Shown: positions 33,250 to 44,394, numbered from the stretch's first letter. The stretch is DNA of 64,000 bases from Datnioides undecimradiatus (GCA_008933995.1 WARS01004318.1:1013589-1077588); one strand, 5' to 3'. The notes: a model not told the origin generated them from the letters alone. Numbers and translations: made by a program.

Positions 33250-33950
33250 GCGACACACATCTGACCGCTAATCGCTGCGACGCAAACCCTGAGCAGCCTT
33301 GAACGCCACGACGAGGCGTACGGTCCACTCCATACGTCCCGTTATACTTCTCTACGGTGCACCCGACTGAGGTTTCAATGGGATTTCATCTGTTATTCAC
33401 AAATTAATGACAGTTTCCTGTCGTCCAGGCAACTCCCGGATAGCTTTAATAGCAGTTTGCTAAGCTGGGGTTGCTTCATTAAAGGGATGAGAGCTGCAAA
33501 CAGGAAGTGACACGACGTCCATAATACAAAACACACAATACGAAACATCAAACTCTGAATGTTTTCACGTCTTTTAATTTGATTTCTTTCAATCAAATGG
33601 TTTAATTGGCTCAGTCTGTCGTCCTGTCGGTCCGACGGCACGCCGAGTTCAGCCACAGCACGTGCAGCTTCTGTTCTGCTGCGGCGGCAACGATGAAGCA
33701 CGTCGGCGCAGCAGATCGGATACTTCTGCAACACTTGACTGTGGTTTTTAAGGTTTAGCGTCGTTCTTCTCGTCTCTTCTTCCTCCCACACCTTCTGCCA
33801 CATCAGGAGTGCTTTAGGTATGTTCAGTGTTGTGTATCTGCACGTAGTCGCTAACTGTTTGGTTGGAAAATGGTTATCTTGCTTAAAAAACTGAAAATGA
33901 AAGTGAAATTTGATATAAACTGCACATGCATCTCAGACTTTATAGCATTC
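33250..33950. other. Non-coding DNA, no gene seen
   Basis: The 136-residue minus-strand frame at 33393-33803 has no domain or splice support. TTCAATCAAATGGTTTAATT near 33589 is AT-rich. Confidence 0.45.
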
Positions 33951-33959
33951 ATACAGTTC

Positions 33960-34225
33960 AGAGCGAATATGGCGTCTGGGTCCACCATGACGTACTCCAC
34001 CAATGCACCACGCTACGCTAACTAGCTAGCTAACCAATCTTAGCTTTGTGCTGCTAACGGCTGGAGGCTGGTTCAATCTTATGCAAGCACACGTCGAATT
34101 TGTTCAAATGGAAGAAAAACATGATCAGAATTTGATTTCTTTTTATTTTACAGCACACTTTGGCGAACTGGTGCACGACGTGATCCAAAAGGCTTTTCAT
34201 CAATCTCGACTTCAACAGTCACAGC
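33960..34225 (+). repeat. Diverged interspersed repeat, copy related to 41.9 kb
   Basis: Starting at CTAGCTAGCTAACC (34022) the order is AATCTTAGCTTTGTG, TGGTTCAATCTTATGCAAGC, GGTGCACGACGTGATCC and AAAAGGCTTTTCATC. The same order occurs at 41856-42100 as CTAGCTAGCTAACG, AATCTAAGCTCTGTG, TGGTTTCAGCTCATGTGAGC, GGTGCACAACATGACC and AAAAGGCACCTTTCATC. The two are therefore old copies of one element in the same orientation; this copy has internal losses. Confidence 0.6.
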
Positions 34226-34229
34226 AGAT

Positions 34230-34242
34230 CGACCTCTGACCT
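34230..34242 (-). promoter_or_regulatory. DR1-like half-site pair
   Basis: The minus strand reads AGGTCAGAGGTCG, one mismatch from a perfect DR1. Confidence 0.25.
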
Positions 34243-34299
34243 CGGAGAGCTGCACCTTTTCCCCTCAGGATGCATGTTTCCAATGCAAAAGTGAGTGAA

Positions 34300-34900
34300 T
34301 TCAATAATTCAAACGTTAACTAACCACATGATCATTCTCCTGTATCGCTCAGTATCAGGCTAACTACAGCCCACCCCATGCTAACCCCCAATGCAACACG
34401 GTGAAAGGCTGCATGAAGTCACTGCAGGGCAGTTCTAGCTCTGTGTGTAAACCTGCAGTGCAGTGGTTAATCATTCATACGTGTTCACGTTCAGGTAGTT
34501 AAACCAACAGCACTGCACCTCTGCACACAGCTAATGCAGCATTAGCAGTTTTGTGCAGTTATTAATGTTAAATCTCATCATATTTAGCAGCAAAAAATCA
34601 TTTTATTATGATCTAAACTTAAATTTTAAAATGCCCAGCTAATAAACAGTGAACACTAAGCTGTGACCAGGCCTCAGCTGAACCTGCTCAGCAGGGGAAC
34701 AATCATTTACAGAGTGTTAACGAAGCAACACGGCTCTGCGCAGCTTCATAAAGCGTCAGCGTCGCTTCCTCTCGGGCTGATTAGAAGGTTTGGTGCGCGG
34801 CCGCGTCCTTTCAACACACCGTCTCATTTTGTTTTGTGATTGGCCGCTGATTAGTTGATGTAATTGGATTTTTTTCCGAGTCTCAGTCTTTCTCTCTTTT
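34300..34900. other. Non-coding DNA, no gene seen
   Basis: AT-leaning sequence without recognisable elements. TGATTGGCCGCTGATTAG near 34837 includes an inverted CCAAT box. Confidence 0.5.
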
Positions 34901-34923
34901 TCTTTTTGTGTCCGCCCCCTTTA

Positions 34924-34998
34924 AAGCCCTTTGAGACGTACGTGTGATAAAGAGCCACGGAGATAAATGACCTTGAACTTTAGCTTGAACTTTGTCTC
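34924..34998 (+). mobile_element. 3' tail of an L2-clade LINE or V-SINE
   Basis: The sequence AAGCCCTTTGAGACG, then GTGATAAAGAGC, AGATAAATGACCTTGAACTT and a partial repeat TTGAACTT matches from memory the conserved 3' end of teleost L2-type LINEs and the SINEs that borrow it (CTTTGAGAC...ATAAATAAA...TTGACTTGA). Only the tail is visible. The upstream 100 bases are pyrimidine-rich and unassigned. Confidence 0.55.
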
Positions 34999-35018
34999 GC
35001 CTCTCTGTCTCTGCTCTG

Positions 35019-35046
35019 TCTTCTTCTTCTTCTTCTTCTTCTTCTG
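35019..35046 (+). repeat. (TTC)n trinucleotide repeat
   Basis: Nine TTC units just downstream of the L2/V-SINE-like tail; it may have grown from the element's own tail region. Confidence 0.93.
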
Positions 35047-35049
35047 TCT

Positions 35050-36450
35050 CTCCCTCGGCCCGGGCTGCAGAGCTCTAACAATCCATTAGCTCGGCGCGGA
35101 TGTTCAGGAGATCCATGCAAATAAGTGTGAAATTACACTGTAATCAGTCATGTAAATCGCACCGGTTCTCAATCTGGGCGTCATCATTCCTTTGTGCTTG
35201 TTTAGAAAATGGCGTGCGGAGGCGACGGGTGAGGTTTAGGTAGGGAGAGGACAATAAAAGACGAGTCTGACAAAGTGAAAAACGCTGCGCAGCTTTGATT
35301 CAGAGCTGAACTCATTTTGCCTGTTTAGATTTAGAACTTCATGCCGTGATCAGAACTGAGACTTCCAGCGCAGAGGGCTTTCCGTACTCTCCTCTGATGA
35401 GGAATCAGGAGAGGACGGAGAGAAGGAGCCTGATGAGACGGAGGGAAGAGCAAGTTTCGGCTTGGCGAGTAAACGGCTGAAAGAGTTTATTTTCATTTAT
35501 TTAACTTCAATTAAAAAGACAAACCTGCCGACAGGCAGAGCCTCCTCTCAGTCCCCTCACCTTCACCATCGCCTCAAGGAGCGTGACGATCAGGCGCGCA
35601 TCAGCTCAAAGAGGAACACCGAGTACCAGCTGAGGAAGACGTTTAAACGCTGTCACAGGATGAAAAGCACGACAACGGGGGCTGCGTCGTCCTCCTCTCA
35701 TCGTTCCCAAAGACCAAAGTCAACAATGGATTTATTCTGCTGCACCCAGGCCGCCTCCACACGGAGGAGGAAGCAACGCAGGGACGTCCACGACGCACTG
35801 CGGCGCTCGGTCAGACGCCACCGTCACCGATCTGCGGTCACGTCTCTGTTCGGGGGCGTTGACACTCACAACGTTTCTACACATTCTAATATATATGCAA
35901 CGTTAGAAGTGCAATAAGTTCATAAATCTGATATTCCTGCCGTGCAGTTGTGCTCATTAATTTGCTAAATCGCTCTTAAAGACATAAAACAGATGGAGAT
36001 ATTAATTATTATTATTATTGCTGCTCTGGCAAATTGTATCTTTATTTTGCAGCAGCATCAGCACCCGTAAACTCAGCAGTGCTGCAAACAAGACAACGCG
36101 CCTGCTGACGTCAGGTCAACACACACCAGCGGCTGCAAATGTTCCTGAACACACACAGAGCATGGACGGGTGCGCTTGATTCGTCATTCTCGGACTCTTT
36201 CGGCTCGTTCCTCAGCAGATGTGTGATTGGTTTGAGTGAGTTTCATGCACCGTTTTAGAAAAATTAGAAAAAGAGACACGAGTTTACTGATGAGTTTAAC
36301 TTTTCTAATTAAAAGCAACACAAACGAGCCACTCTGGTGCATCTGCGCGACATATTCTAACATTACAGTGAACAGCAGGTCCGGTTGAGGAGCTTTGTCT
36401 CCGCAGGAAGTCCTTGTTAGCGGGACACGTTTATTGACACTTTTGTCTTT
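35050..36450. other. Non-coding DNA, doubtful open frame
   Basis: A 151-codon frame at 35462-35917 is basic and serine-rich (a stretch of SSSSH, several RR pairs) but has no domain and no clear promoter or splice support. GTAATCAGTCATGTAAATCG near 35141 and an ATT run at 36005-36019 are the only regulatory-looking pieces. Confidence 0.4.
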
Positions 36451-36845
36451 TCACTAGACTTGATCATAAACAGATAGAGTGGAAGCAGCCTGCTCTGTTT
36501 ATAAAAGCATCAGGCCGTTTGATTAAAAGGCCTGAGCTGCAGTAAATTTGTTCTCCAGCACAAAGGAACGAGATCGACTTCCAATAGCAGGCGGCGGTTC
36601 GGTTCTCCGGGAGAGGCCGCTGCCGTCGGAGCGGCAGGCGCGGAGCTGGATTCAGTTTCACACAGTCGCCGCCGTCTCTCCTGTTGACTACCACGAGCTT
36701 GTAACACAACATGCCCGTCCCGCGTGTGCGAGCGCTTGTACGTACATGTGCGAGCGTGTCGGCATATGCGCGCAGACACGGCGGGGAGGAGTGAGAAAGC
36801 AGAGCGGCGAGAGGACGAGACGAGGGATCAGGATTTTGGCTCAAA

Positions 36846-36920
36846 TACAATCTGTGGAGGAGTCACTCAATGAGCTGACAGCCGTCAGTGAATCCTGGTG
36901 GGGAGAGGGCTGAGCCACTG
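36846..36920 (+). repeat. 75-base local duplicate, copy 1
   Basis: Aligns without gaps to 40175-40249 with 65 of 75 bases identical by my count. Both copies are in the same orientation and lie near CA arrays. In one shared frame both end at the same TGA, reading ESLNELTAVSESWWGE here. It may be a fragment of an unrecognised dispersed repeat or a duplicated conserved element. Flanking sequence does not align. Confidence 0.7.
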
Positions 36921-36924
36921 TGGT

Positions 36925-36927
<3 letters not shown>

Positions 36928-36962
<35 letters not shown>
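36928..36962. repeat. (CA)n microsatellite
   Basis: Seventeen CA units immediately after the 75-base duplicate. Confidence 0.97.
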
Positions 36963-36963
<1 letters not shown>

Positions 36964-37254
36964 CACAAACACACAGAGACTCCATCAGCACCGGGAAGCT
37001 CAAACAGACAGATGGGCTAATTCGTGACTGACTGTGTGTTATGAAACATTATCTCTGTGTCAGTGAAATCAAAATAACATTTTGGGTGTAAACGCCGAGC
37101 TTGTAACTGCCAACACAACACCACATGGCCGTGATGGATGCATATGGCCCGCGATGCACGGCCTCGGAAGAACGTTTTCGCTGCTGTGCTGCTGCAAACG
37201 CTGTTTATCGAGTCATCCGGGGTGAGCCGCACGCCGCCGCCGCCGCATACGTCT

Positions 37255-38070
37255 GCCAATCGCGTCCCCACCTGCCGCTGCCAAATTAAGCCATCGAATC
37301 AATTTCAAGAGTGTGGAGGAGAATGGAGGCCATTACAGGCGCTGGGTTTTATTTGCTCTCCATTCAAAATTAAAGGCTATTGACAGACGGCTTCGTTTTG
37401 TTCTCTTTCAACCACTCCACGCTCGGAGTGGGGATAGGTGGTCGCGGCTGCATTTTAATGGCCTGCCCCTTTAACGGGCCGGCTACAGAGCCACTTTATA
37501 ACCCCCCCCCCTCCACCCCGCCACCTCCACGCTGGGTATTTGTGTATGCGGCGAGTGTATTGTAGCTAACTGAACCTGGCTCGCTGCTCTCCGCGGATGT
37601 TTTGTTGTCAAATAATGGGAGAGTGATGGGGTCCTACCCCGCTGCGAGCCACCGCTAAGATTAGACAGATCTTCACACTGGACGATTGGTGAAATTTATC
37701 ACTGTCACCGGGTGCCAATCCAGGCTGCGGGCTTGTTCCCCCCCCCCACACCCACCCCCCGTACCGCCTGTTTGTGGTGGGTTTCTCATTTGGAACCTGC
37801 AAACCAGTTGTCATGTGTGCTTTCCACTCGGGTAGTGATAGCTTTAAGCAGCGCCTCAAAAATCACCCTCCGCTTCACGCTCCCTGCACAAATCATCGCG
37901 CTCGCCGTCTGCCCGTGCGCGGTGAATGGGGTTGATTTATGCCGGCGTGCGCGTGTGTGTCATGACATCACTAAACAAGCAACACGCTGCATGTGACAGG
38001 CGCGCGTCACTCCCTCGTTTTCAAAGCGTCTCGCCACAGAACGCCGGCGTATCTGCAAAAGCCCTAAAAA
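37255..38070. promoter_or_regulatory. CNE-like blocks with C-runs
   Basis: The best part is 37285-37390: AATTAAGCCATCGAATCAAT, GGAGGCCATTACAGGCGCTG, TCAAAATTAAAGGCTATTGA. A second part at 37605-37870 contains CAAATAATGGG and GATTGGTGAAATTTATCAC. Two C-rich runs (near 37503 and 37740) interrupt. No exon is supported. Confidence 0.38.
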
Positions 38071-38379
38071 TCTAAAAATGAGGTGTTTTGTTGAATCAAG
38101 AGCGCGTCGAGCACGTGTGATTATAAGAAGACAGACGATAACACCCAATCTTCAATTTCCAGCTTCAGTCTCCACATCCACTGAGGGTTTTCACGAGGCA
38201 GCTGACGAAACACTCGAGGAACGCCAGACCTGTCCTCCAGAGCTACTTCATTTAAACGCGGCGTGCAGCTGCGCGTGTGTGCAAACCGGCTGCGAGCGGC
38301 GCGCCGAGCAGGAGGCGGGTTTTTTCCTTTGGTGAGTGGAGAGGCCACGTTTCTCAGCCGGCGGATTTTGATCCCTTTC

Positions 38380-38808
38380 CGAAAGCGGCGGTGGAATTAG
38401 CATGCAGAAGAGAGCGCTGAAAGGTGCTCTGGCCCTTAACTCAATCCCCCCCTCTCCCTCGCCCTTCCTCAGGTAAAAGTAATGGATTGTAGCTGGCTCT
38501 GGCCTCCGTCCTGTCGCGTCACGCCTGCTAGCCAGCCAGCCAGCCGGCCGGGCGGGAGGGCAGAGCTGTAGGCTCTGTTATTTAGCGTCCATTCCTCCAC
38601 AGTCACACTCGCTAACTCTGAGGCCAGCTGTCCAAGCACACCAGGCCCCGAGGATGGCAGCGCCGCCTTAACTGAGAGGTGACACCCCCCTCCACGTTCT
38701 TTAACAGATTGCCACCTCGGGCCGGCATATCTGAATACCAATGACTGGAAAGAAGAAAAGTCCACACTGCAGCGACCGACAGGAGCAGAGACAAACACCG
38801 AGGCGAGC
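38380..38808 (+). promoter_or_regulatory. Possible promoter/5' leader region upstream of a short ATG exon
   Basis: CpG-containing sequence with a GCCAGCCAGCCAGCCGGCC tandem near 38531. It leads into a start codon and consensus donor at 38809-38832. There is no TATA box. Calling it a promoter depends entirely on whether the short exon is real. Confidence 0.15.
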
Positions 38809-38832
38809 ATGGAGCCAAACTTTCACACGCAG
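38809..38832 (+). CDS. Candidate short first coding exon (MEPNFHTQ)
   Basis: ATG in strong context (GCGAGCATGG), eight codons encoding MEPNFHTQ, then a near-ideal donor CAG|GTAGGT in phase 0. Short first coding exons of this form are common in vertebrate genes. I do not recognise the peptide. No following exon can be linked, so this could be chance. If real, transcription runs rightward and the rest of the gene lies beyond a long intron. Confidence 0.22.
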
Positions 38833-38839
38833 GTAGGTT

Positions 38840-40170
38840 GCAAACGGCTTCCTCTGACGTGACAAAGTTTTGTTTTTGCTAATCAGTGTTTGTCATTTTG
38901 AAAACGAATCAAATGTGTTATTGTCATCATCGATGAACCGGCCCGCTGCAGGAGCCCGCCGGGTTCTTTGTTACTGAGACATAAACCCTCACACGCCGCT
39001 CCACTGTCGGGACGCCTCACCGTGGACGAACAAACAGTGCGTCTGCACGATGTAAATGTGCAGAGAAGCCTCCTCCTTAACCAACGCCATGGTTACGGAT
39101 GCATTCTGCGCTCCTATTGGTCAGTCCTTTATCACACCTGAAGCCTGTAGCTGTGCTGCTTTATTCTTTATTTCTTGTGCATGTTACTAATAAATCAAAT
39201 TGACATTTCTATTATTTATTGCATGCATGTAAAGTACTGAAACAGACGGAGCCACTAATTACTGAAGTTTACAGACTTTCAACACTTTTCAGCTCACTGT
39301 GCGGATGAAATGACTGCAGCCACTGCCGGTGCCAAATGAGCACTGTAAGCTGACTGCACGATTACTGTCATTCATTATACATGCAGCAGTGACTCTGTGT
39401 CCTTTTCAAACACTTGCAGGACGGTTTGATTGTAAATCTCCACGTTTTAGAGGCTGGAACCAGAAAGTATTTGAGACTTCTGATTAAAGAATTGCCTGCA
39501 ACTCATTTCCTGTTGATCCACTAATTGATTGATCGTTTCGGCTCTATAATAAAAAGACTAATGTCACGTGAAAGGAGGCGCTCGCCGTGATGAACTCTGC
39601 AGCTTTTTAGCCTCTTTTAGCTCAGAGTTTTAGCTTCATGCCGCTTTTAATGATTCCATCTTAACACCCTCATTAACCCAGTTTCCAGCAGCAGGCAACT
39701 GTTCTCAGCAAACAAGCTGTGACGACAGGCAGCGGCTGGTGAGGAGAGCGGAGCAGCTAAAGAGCCCAAACCAGAGCTACAAGCGGAGCAAACGTTGAGC
39801 TAACACCCTTCAGGTGCACTCAGATGTGATGCTGATGTTGCTCTGCAGCTGCTGGGTTGTGAAGTGTTTGCATAGCGGCTATATGATGTGGTGTAAGGTC
39901 AGAGCATGTGCATGTGGCAGCGTGTTGCACGGCCCTCAGACAAAATCCGTCCAGCATCCCGGCGACGTCGTGCACGAGCAGCCACTTTAACACGAACGTG
40001 ACGAACGTCAACCTGCACGTTCGGGTACAGGCGGGGAGCAAAGGTCGAGGCTGTGTAATCGGTCCTGACAGTCACCCAGCGCTCACACTGCAGCGGCCCC
40101 GTGTTGATGGGCATGTAAATGTCGGAGGAAGTAGATGTGCGGTGGAATGTGCGAGCCGAGAGTGAATGTT
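38840..40170. other. Non-coding DNA, no gene seen
   Basis: AT-leaning with TAATAAATCAAATTGAC near 39189. Open frames at 39820-40165 on both strands have no domain. No named repeat. Confidence 0.5.
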
Positions 40171-40174
40171 GATG

Positions 40175-40249
40175 TACAATCAGTGCAGGAGTCCCTCATC
40201 GAGCTGACAGCTGTCTGTGAATCCTGGTGGGGAGAAGCCTGAGCCGCTG
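40175..40249 (+). repeat. 75-base local duplicate, copy 2
   Basis: Partner of 36846-36920 (about 87 percent identical, ungapped). The corresponding frame reads ESLIELTAVCESWWGE then TGA. Four of nine changed codons are silent, which is only weakly suggestive of past coding constraint. Confidence 0.7.
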
Positions 40250-40306
40250 CGCTTAATGAATGTGTGCCGCCATCAGCTCAGAGTCTGAAGCAAAACAGAC
40301 AGGCGC

Positions 40307-40333
40307 ACACACACACACACACACGCACACACA
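40307..40333. repeat. (CA)n microsatellite
   Basis: CA array with one CG interruption, about 60 bases after duplicate copy 2. Confidence 0.93.
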
Positions 40334-40689
40334 GCACTACTCAGACATTACACAGACTTACATTCACTTCCTGGAGACCTACCCTAACCCCAACCTCAAC
40401 CACTGACCTAGAAATCTGCTTTTCCTCAACCGGCGACGCGACTTTTGTCCACAGTTGGATAAACCGTCCCCAATTAACTGAAACGCGTCCCTGAAAAGTA
40501 CTTCACTGCAACCTATGTTTGGAAAAAAGCAGCTAAGCGTCCTCTCAGATGCTCATTTGGTGGATAAAACATGATAAAGTGCCCTCGTGGGTGCGCGGCC
40601 CCCAGTGCGTGCAGCCTAAGCCCGCCACCGTCTGCAGCATTAGCAAAAATACAAAAACACACCTCATAGAATAAGAGTTCTGTGGAGTA

Positions 40690-41400
40690 ACCTAATCACA
40701 GTTACAAACAGTGCCACAGCGGTGAGTCATAGGAGGTTGAATGCCAACGCGCGGCATTGTCATCCACAAAAGAAAGAAGTCTGGCAACCGCCGCCGCTGT
40801 GTGACTGTTCAAAGTAGCGTATCGGTTCCAAAGAGGACAAATCGTCTGTGCCCACGTTACAAGTGCGGCTAAATGATTTAATATCCCAAGAGGGGCGAGT
40901 CTGCAGAACGAGCGCAACATCTGCCGAACACAAGCCGCATCGGCAAAGACGGAGAAGAGGAAGAGCAAGGTGAAACTCACCAACAGGGAGGTGACAACAG
41001 TATATGTTGTACACCAGCTGACTATTAAAAGGCGCTAATTGGAATGACAACAGTGTGATCCTCCTGCATGGAGACAGTTGCATTGCTCTTTTCCTCCATA
41101 ATACAGCTGCAGAGCACACGCCTGGTAAAGGGAGGCGCGCATTAAAGTGAGTAAAGGCGATTTAAATATGTTTCACAGCTGGAGAGCATTGAGAAAACAC
41201 AATTAGCCTGCCTTGCAGTTTTCCCATAATGCCTTTCTATCACAGCCAGTGTGCGTCACATAGTATTTTCCTCGGCGGTGAAGCGGGAGCTGGATTCTGA
41301 TGTGTCAGGAAGCCTCTGATAGGTCGCGACAGCCTCTGCGTGAGCTCGGTGCTCAGGTTCAAAATGCATCGCTTCAACCAAAACAGTGGCACTTCAGAGG
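40690..41400. promoter_or_regulatory. Large CNE-like block
   Basis: Unique sequence with AATGATTTAATATCCC, GGCGCTAATTGGAATGAC, GGCGATTTAAATATG, AACACAATTAGCCTGCC and CCATAATGCC. Homeodomain cores recur about every 80 bases. A minus-strand donor-like TTG|GTGAGT at 40978 and an upstream AG are probably coincidental. Confidence 0.42.
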
Positions 41401-41589
41401 CTGAAAGAGATGCAGAGTGACTGTTTTTTTAAAAACTCAATCAGCTGAAACTGCAAGCAGCTGTTTATTCACCAGCTCCTGATGTCAATTTCAGCAAAAA
41501 GACCCAGAGCTGCAGCCGGAGCAGGCTTTACACACTCCAGACACTGAGTTTTCTCATGTTTGCAGAGGAATTCAACGGTGGTTCGGCGT

Positions 41590-42120
41590 AAACGGCGTTT
41601 GTAGAGCGATCTTTTTCATTTTTGCGACACCTTTACCAAAACAGTTTCGCTTGAGAGCCGTTAAAGTTCAGGTAAAACAGCATTTTGAGAGTACGTCGCG
41701 GGATGAAACAGGACGAGCCGGCGGGATAACAAACGTGCAGAGTTACAGTGGTTCAGAGTTGGATGCTAACCTCCGTTCGATCGTGGTCGACCCCTCGCCT
41801 CCTTCAACACCTTCAGCAGGCAGCTACACACCCAGAGCTGCAGGAGGGTGGAGAAGATGCTAGCTAGCTAACGAATCTAAGCTCTGTGTCGTAAAAGCCA
41901 AAGAGGAATGGAAATCGGTTGGTTTCAGCTCATGTGAGCACGAGCAAACACAAGAAAAGTGTTCAGGTTGTGAGAAAGAAATGAATCTTTTGTATTTTTT
42001 GGGCAAATAGCTTTAAATCGGTGCACAACATGACCTGGTTTGTGATCTGTACGGGTTAAAAAGGCACCTTTCATCCGGTTACGACTCAAAGTTTGCACCT
42101 TGATTGTGAAAATCAGTGTG
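41590..42120 (+). repeat. Diverged interspersed repeat, longer copy
   Basis: Shares ordered phrases with 33960-34225 (see that entry) over at least 41856-42100 and extends further. The full family probably also covers 41590-41855. No coding capacity is seen, so it may be non-autonomous. The family is not identified. Confidence 0.5.
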
Positions 42121-42149
42121 TGAGGAAGATGAAGTGTACGATCGTGTCC

Positions 42150-42430
42150 TTGCTCAAACAAAATAACCAGTTTCGACCAATAATATCCTGCCTTTCACCT
42201 GTCAATCAATTGTTTTTAGCTGCACACATGCAGTAGCTAGCTAGCTTGCTAGCAACATCATGCTACGCTGGCGTGTCTTGTTACTCCAAACATCCCGGCG
42301 GCACGTCGTGTTTCACTCTGAAAGGCGTTACCTACGCGCTCTCATCTGAACTTTAACTCGTGCTGCAGTCTCTCTGACTCCACAAACTAACTGCGACACA
42401 GGAAACAGCCATTTCCTGCCTGAGCACGCC
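42150..42430 (+). repeat. Diverged interspersed repeat, copy related to 3.2 kb
   Basis: GCTAGCTAGC, CATGCTACGCTGG and TCATCTGAACTTTAA occur in the same order as at 3205-3400. It directly follows the repeat at 41590-42120 and may be its continuation. It also contains TGATTGACAG (minus strand, 42199-42208), a perfect PBX-PREP/MEIS composite site. Confidence 0.4.
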
Positions 42431-42539
42431 GCCGCAGAGTCATCCCACCCGCCCAAAGTCGAGCGCGGCGTTCTGGAGTGAGACGAGCGAACGTCTCCGC
42501 TCACTTAAGGCGACAAACAAAAAGCACAGTCCATTAGAA

Positions 42540-42890
42540 ACAGCACGCGGAGACGTACCGCTGCATTAACAAATGTAATTGTGTTGAGCGGCACATGTAT
42601 TTTTCATTTCTCCTGCCGCTGCTGTATAAGGCCACGGTCACGCAGCTGCAATCATATCACAAGACAAAATGAATCTGAAGAGCTCGCTGCGTGCATCTGC
42701 CTTCCACGCTGCCTTAACTTCTGCTCTGCCTCCTCGCCGCCGGGAGAATTAAACCACAGTGCGCAGTAATGGCAAAAGTGAAAGCAGTCCCCATTAAATG
42801 TGATAATAAGCTGTGTGATAAAACCATGTTCGGGAAAAAAAGTCTTCGCCCCGTGTCGTTCAACAAGATGTATTAGTTCAGGTGACGAGT
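42540..42890. promoter_or_regulatory. CNE-like block
   Basis: Contains GCATTAACAAATGTAATTGTG, GCAATCATATCACAAGAC and CATTAAATGTGATAATAAGC. Moderate homeodomain density. No exon. Confidence 0.35.
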
Positions 42891-44060
42891 TTGTCTCTGC
42901 GAGCTGGTTTTAATGGGTTTTTCGGAGCCTGGGACTTCCAGACGGGGAGGCAAACGTGCATTAGGGCCGACTTTAAGAGCCGCGAGTCGGGGACATTAGT
43001 GGGTTTAGATGTTTCCTGCGCAGTAATGGCAGGAGAAAAACAAAATGGATCATCTCATAAACAACAGGAAGTGGGCTGCACGTGCGAAGAGAGCCTGGCG
43101 TCGCCGGCTTCGCGTGTCCATTTAGGCGGTTTGAGACGGAGCATTTGCAGATCGGGGCCTGTTTGCGGTGCACAGAGCGCTGGCGTCGTCTTACAAGAAA
43201 CTAAAAGAAGCGATTTCAGTCGCTGCCAACGCGCACGGTCCCTGCTGCGTCTGCTAATCTGGACGGGATTTTAAATTTAGTTTCAGGTCTTTGCAAACTG
43301 TGCAGGCGTGCAGCGCAGGGGACTGATGCACTTCACGGCTCCTCCACCAACAAACACACACGCATTAAAGAGGACTTGCCCTCTTGATTGTGCACCGTGG
43401 GTGGCAGAAGACAGGCGACAGGAACCTGAAAGGACGAGACAATGGTCGTTTGCTGCTACGCTGCTGTTTCTTTAACTTCGCAGCCCCTCGAGCAGCGCCG
43501 AGGAGGAAACATCTGCATCTCTGCGCCTGTCCCTGGATATCATCTCTGAAATTTCAAGTGTCAGCTTGATCCAAAATGACATTTTTTCAGATTATCCTTT
43601 GAGGAAAACAGACAAAAACTCAGCTTTCACTCACCAAACTACGCTAAACTAACTGCATCAGGGTCCGACGCCCTCACACACAACCTGGTTTGGGTCTTGG
43701 TCGACTCCTGTGACCTGCAGCTGCTTCAGACTCGTGCAGCTCGTGCACCTTACCCGCTTCAGCTGCAGGATTCTTTCTCCTGCAGCCTGTGAAGAGCGTC
43801 CAAACAGACCCCGAGCTCTGTGTTTACTCGCCTGAGCCGCGGGTGTGTCACTGACGTACTGCGCTTCACGGTCATCAGCCACCGATCGTGTTTGTTACCT
43901 GACAGAACAGGCGTTTCATACTTTGCTCTTGTTTCACTCTGATATAACAAATCAGGAGCTGTGAAAACGTGTAAACTGCGTCGCTGAGGAACCATCCAAT
44001 CAGAGAGAAGCGTGCAGCGAGAGTTCAAACCTCCACTTGCAGATGAATGATAGGTTACCC
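42890..44060. other. Non-coding DNA, no gene seen
   Basis: The 130-codon plus-strand frame at 42882-43274 and minus-strand frames at 43658-44028 have no recognised features. No named repeat. Confidence 0.45.
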
Positions 44061-44070
44061 TAACTAATAA

Positions 44071-44233
44071 CGGGCGAAGCGCTTTATGATTTGCCTTTTA
44101 ATTCACCGCACAGCGCCGTCAGGGGCAACTTGGGGTCTCTGCGTCTTGCCCAAGGACACTCTGACATAAGGACGGGCGGAGAACCGCCAACCATGTGATC
44201 TGGGATCAACCTGCTCCGCCTCCTGAGCCGCCA
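44071..44233 (-). mobile_element. tRNA-derived SINE, teleost type
   Basis: On the minus strand the head reads TGGCTCAGGAGGCGGAGC-like sequence from 44230 (a pol III A box; the window has GGCTCAGGAGGCGGAGCAGG), then GGTTGGCGGTTCTCC (B-box-like). It is followed by GTGTCCTTGGGCAAGACGC, CCCCAAGTTGCCCCTGA and a tail ATAAAGCGCTTCG. This order matches from memory a tRNA-derived SINE common in percomorph fishes. The copy is diverged but nearly full length. Confidence 0.75.
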
Positions 44234-44394
44234 ACGTGCCTGAAAGTCTGTTTTAAAAACCAGGCTTTGCATGTTACCGTCGGCGTCAGGTGTAAAGGAC
44301 ACGTCGGGGGGAGGCCTGCGTGCCGTGACCCCTCCCCACCTCCATCTGGAAGCGAGCGCCGCAGCTTCTCGCTCCGCCATCGACCGGAATCTGT

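Noticed and set aside
35462-35917. 151-codon basic open frame
   Set aside because: No recognisable motif; serine and arginine richness fits composition; no splice or promoter evidence.
40978-41119. Minus-strand exon with donor TTG|GTGAGT
   Set aside because: The acceptor side is weak, the peptide is unremarkable and the sequence looks like non-coding motif-rich DNA.
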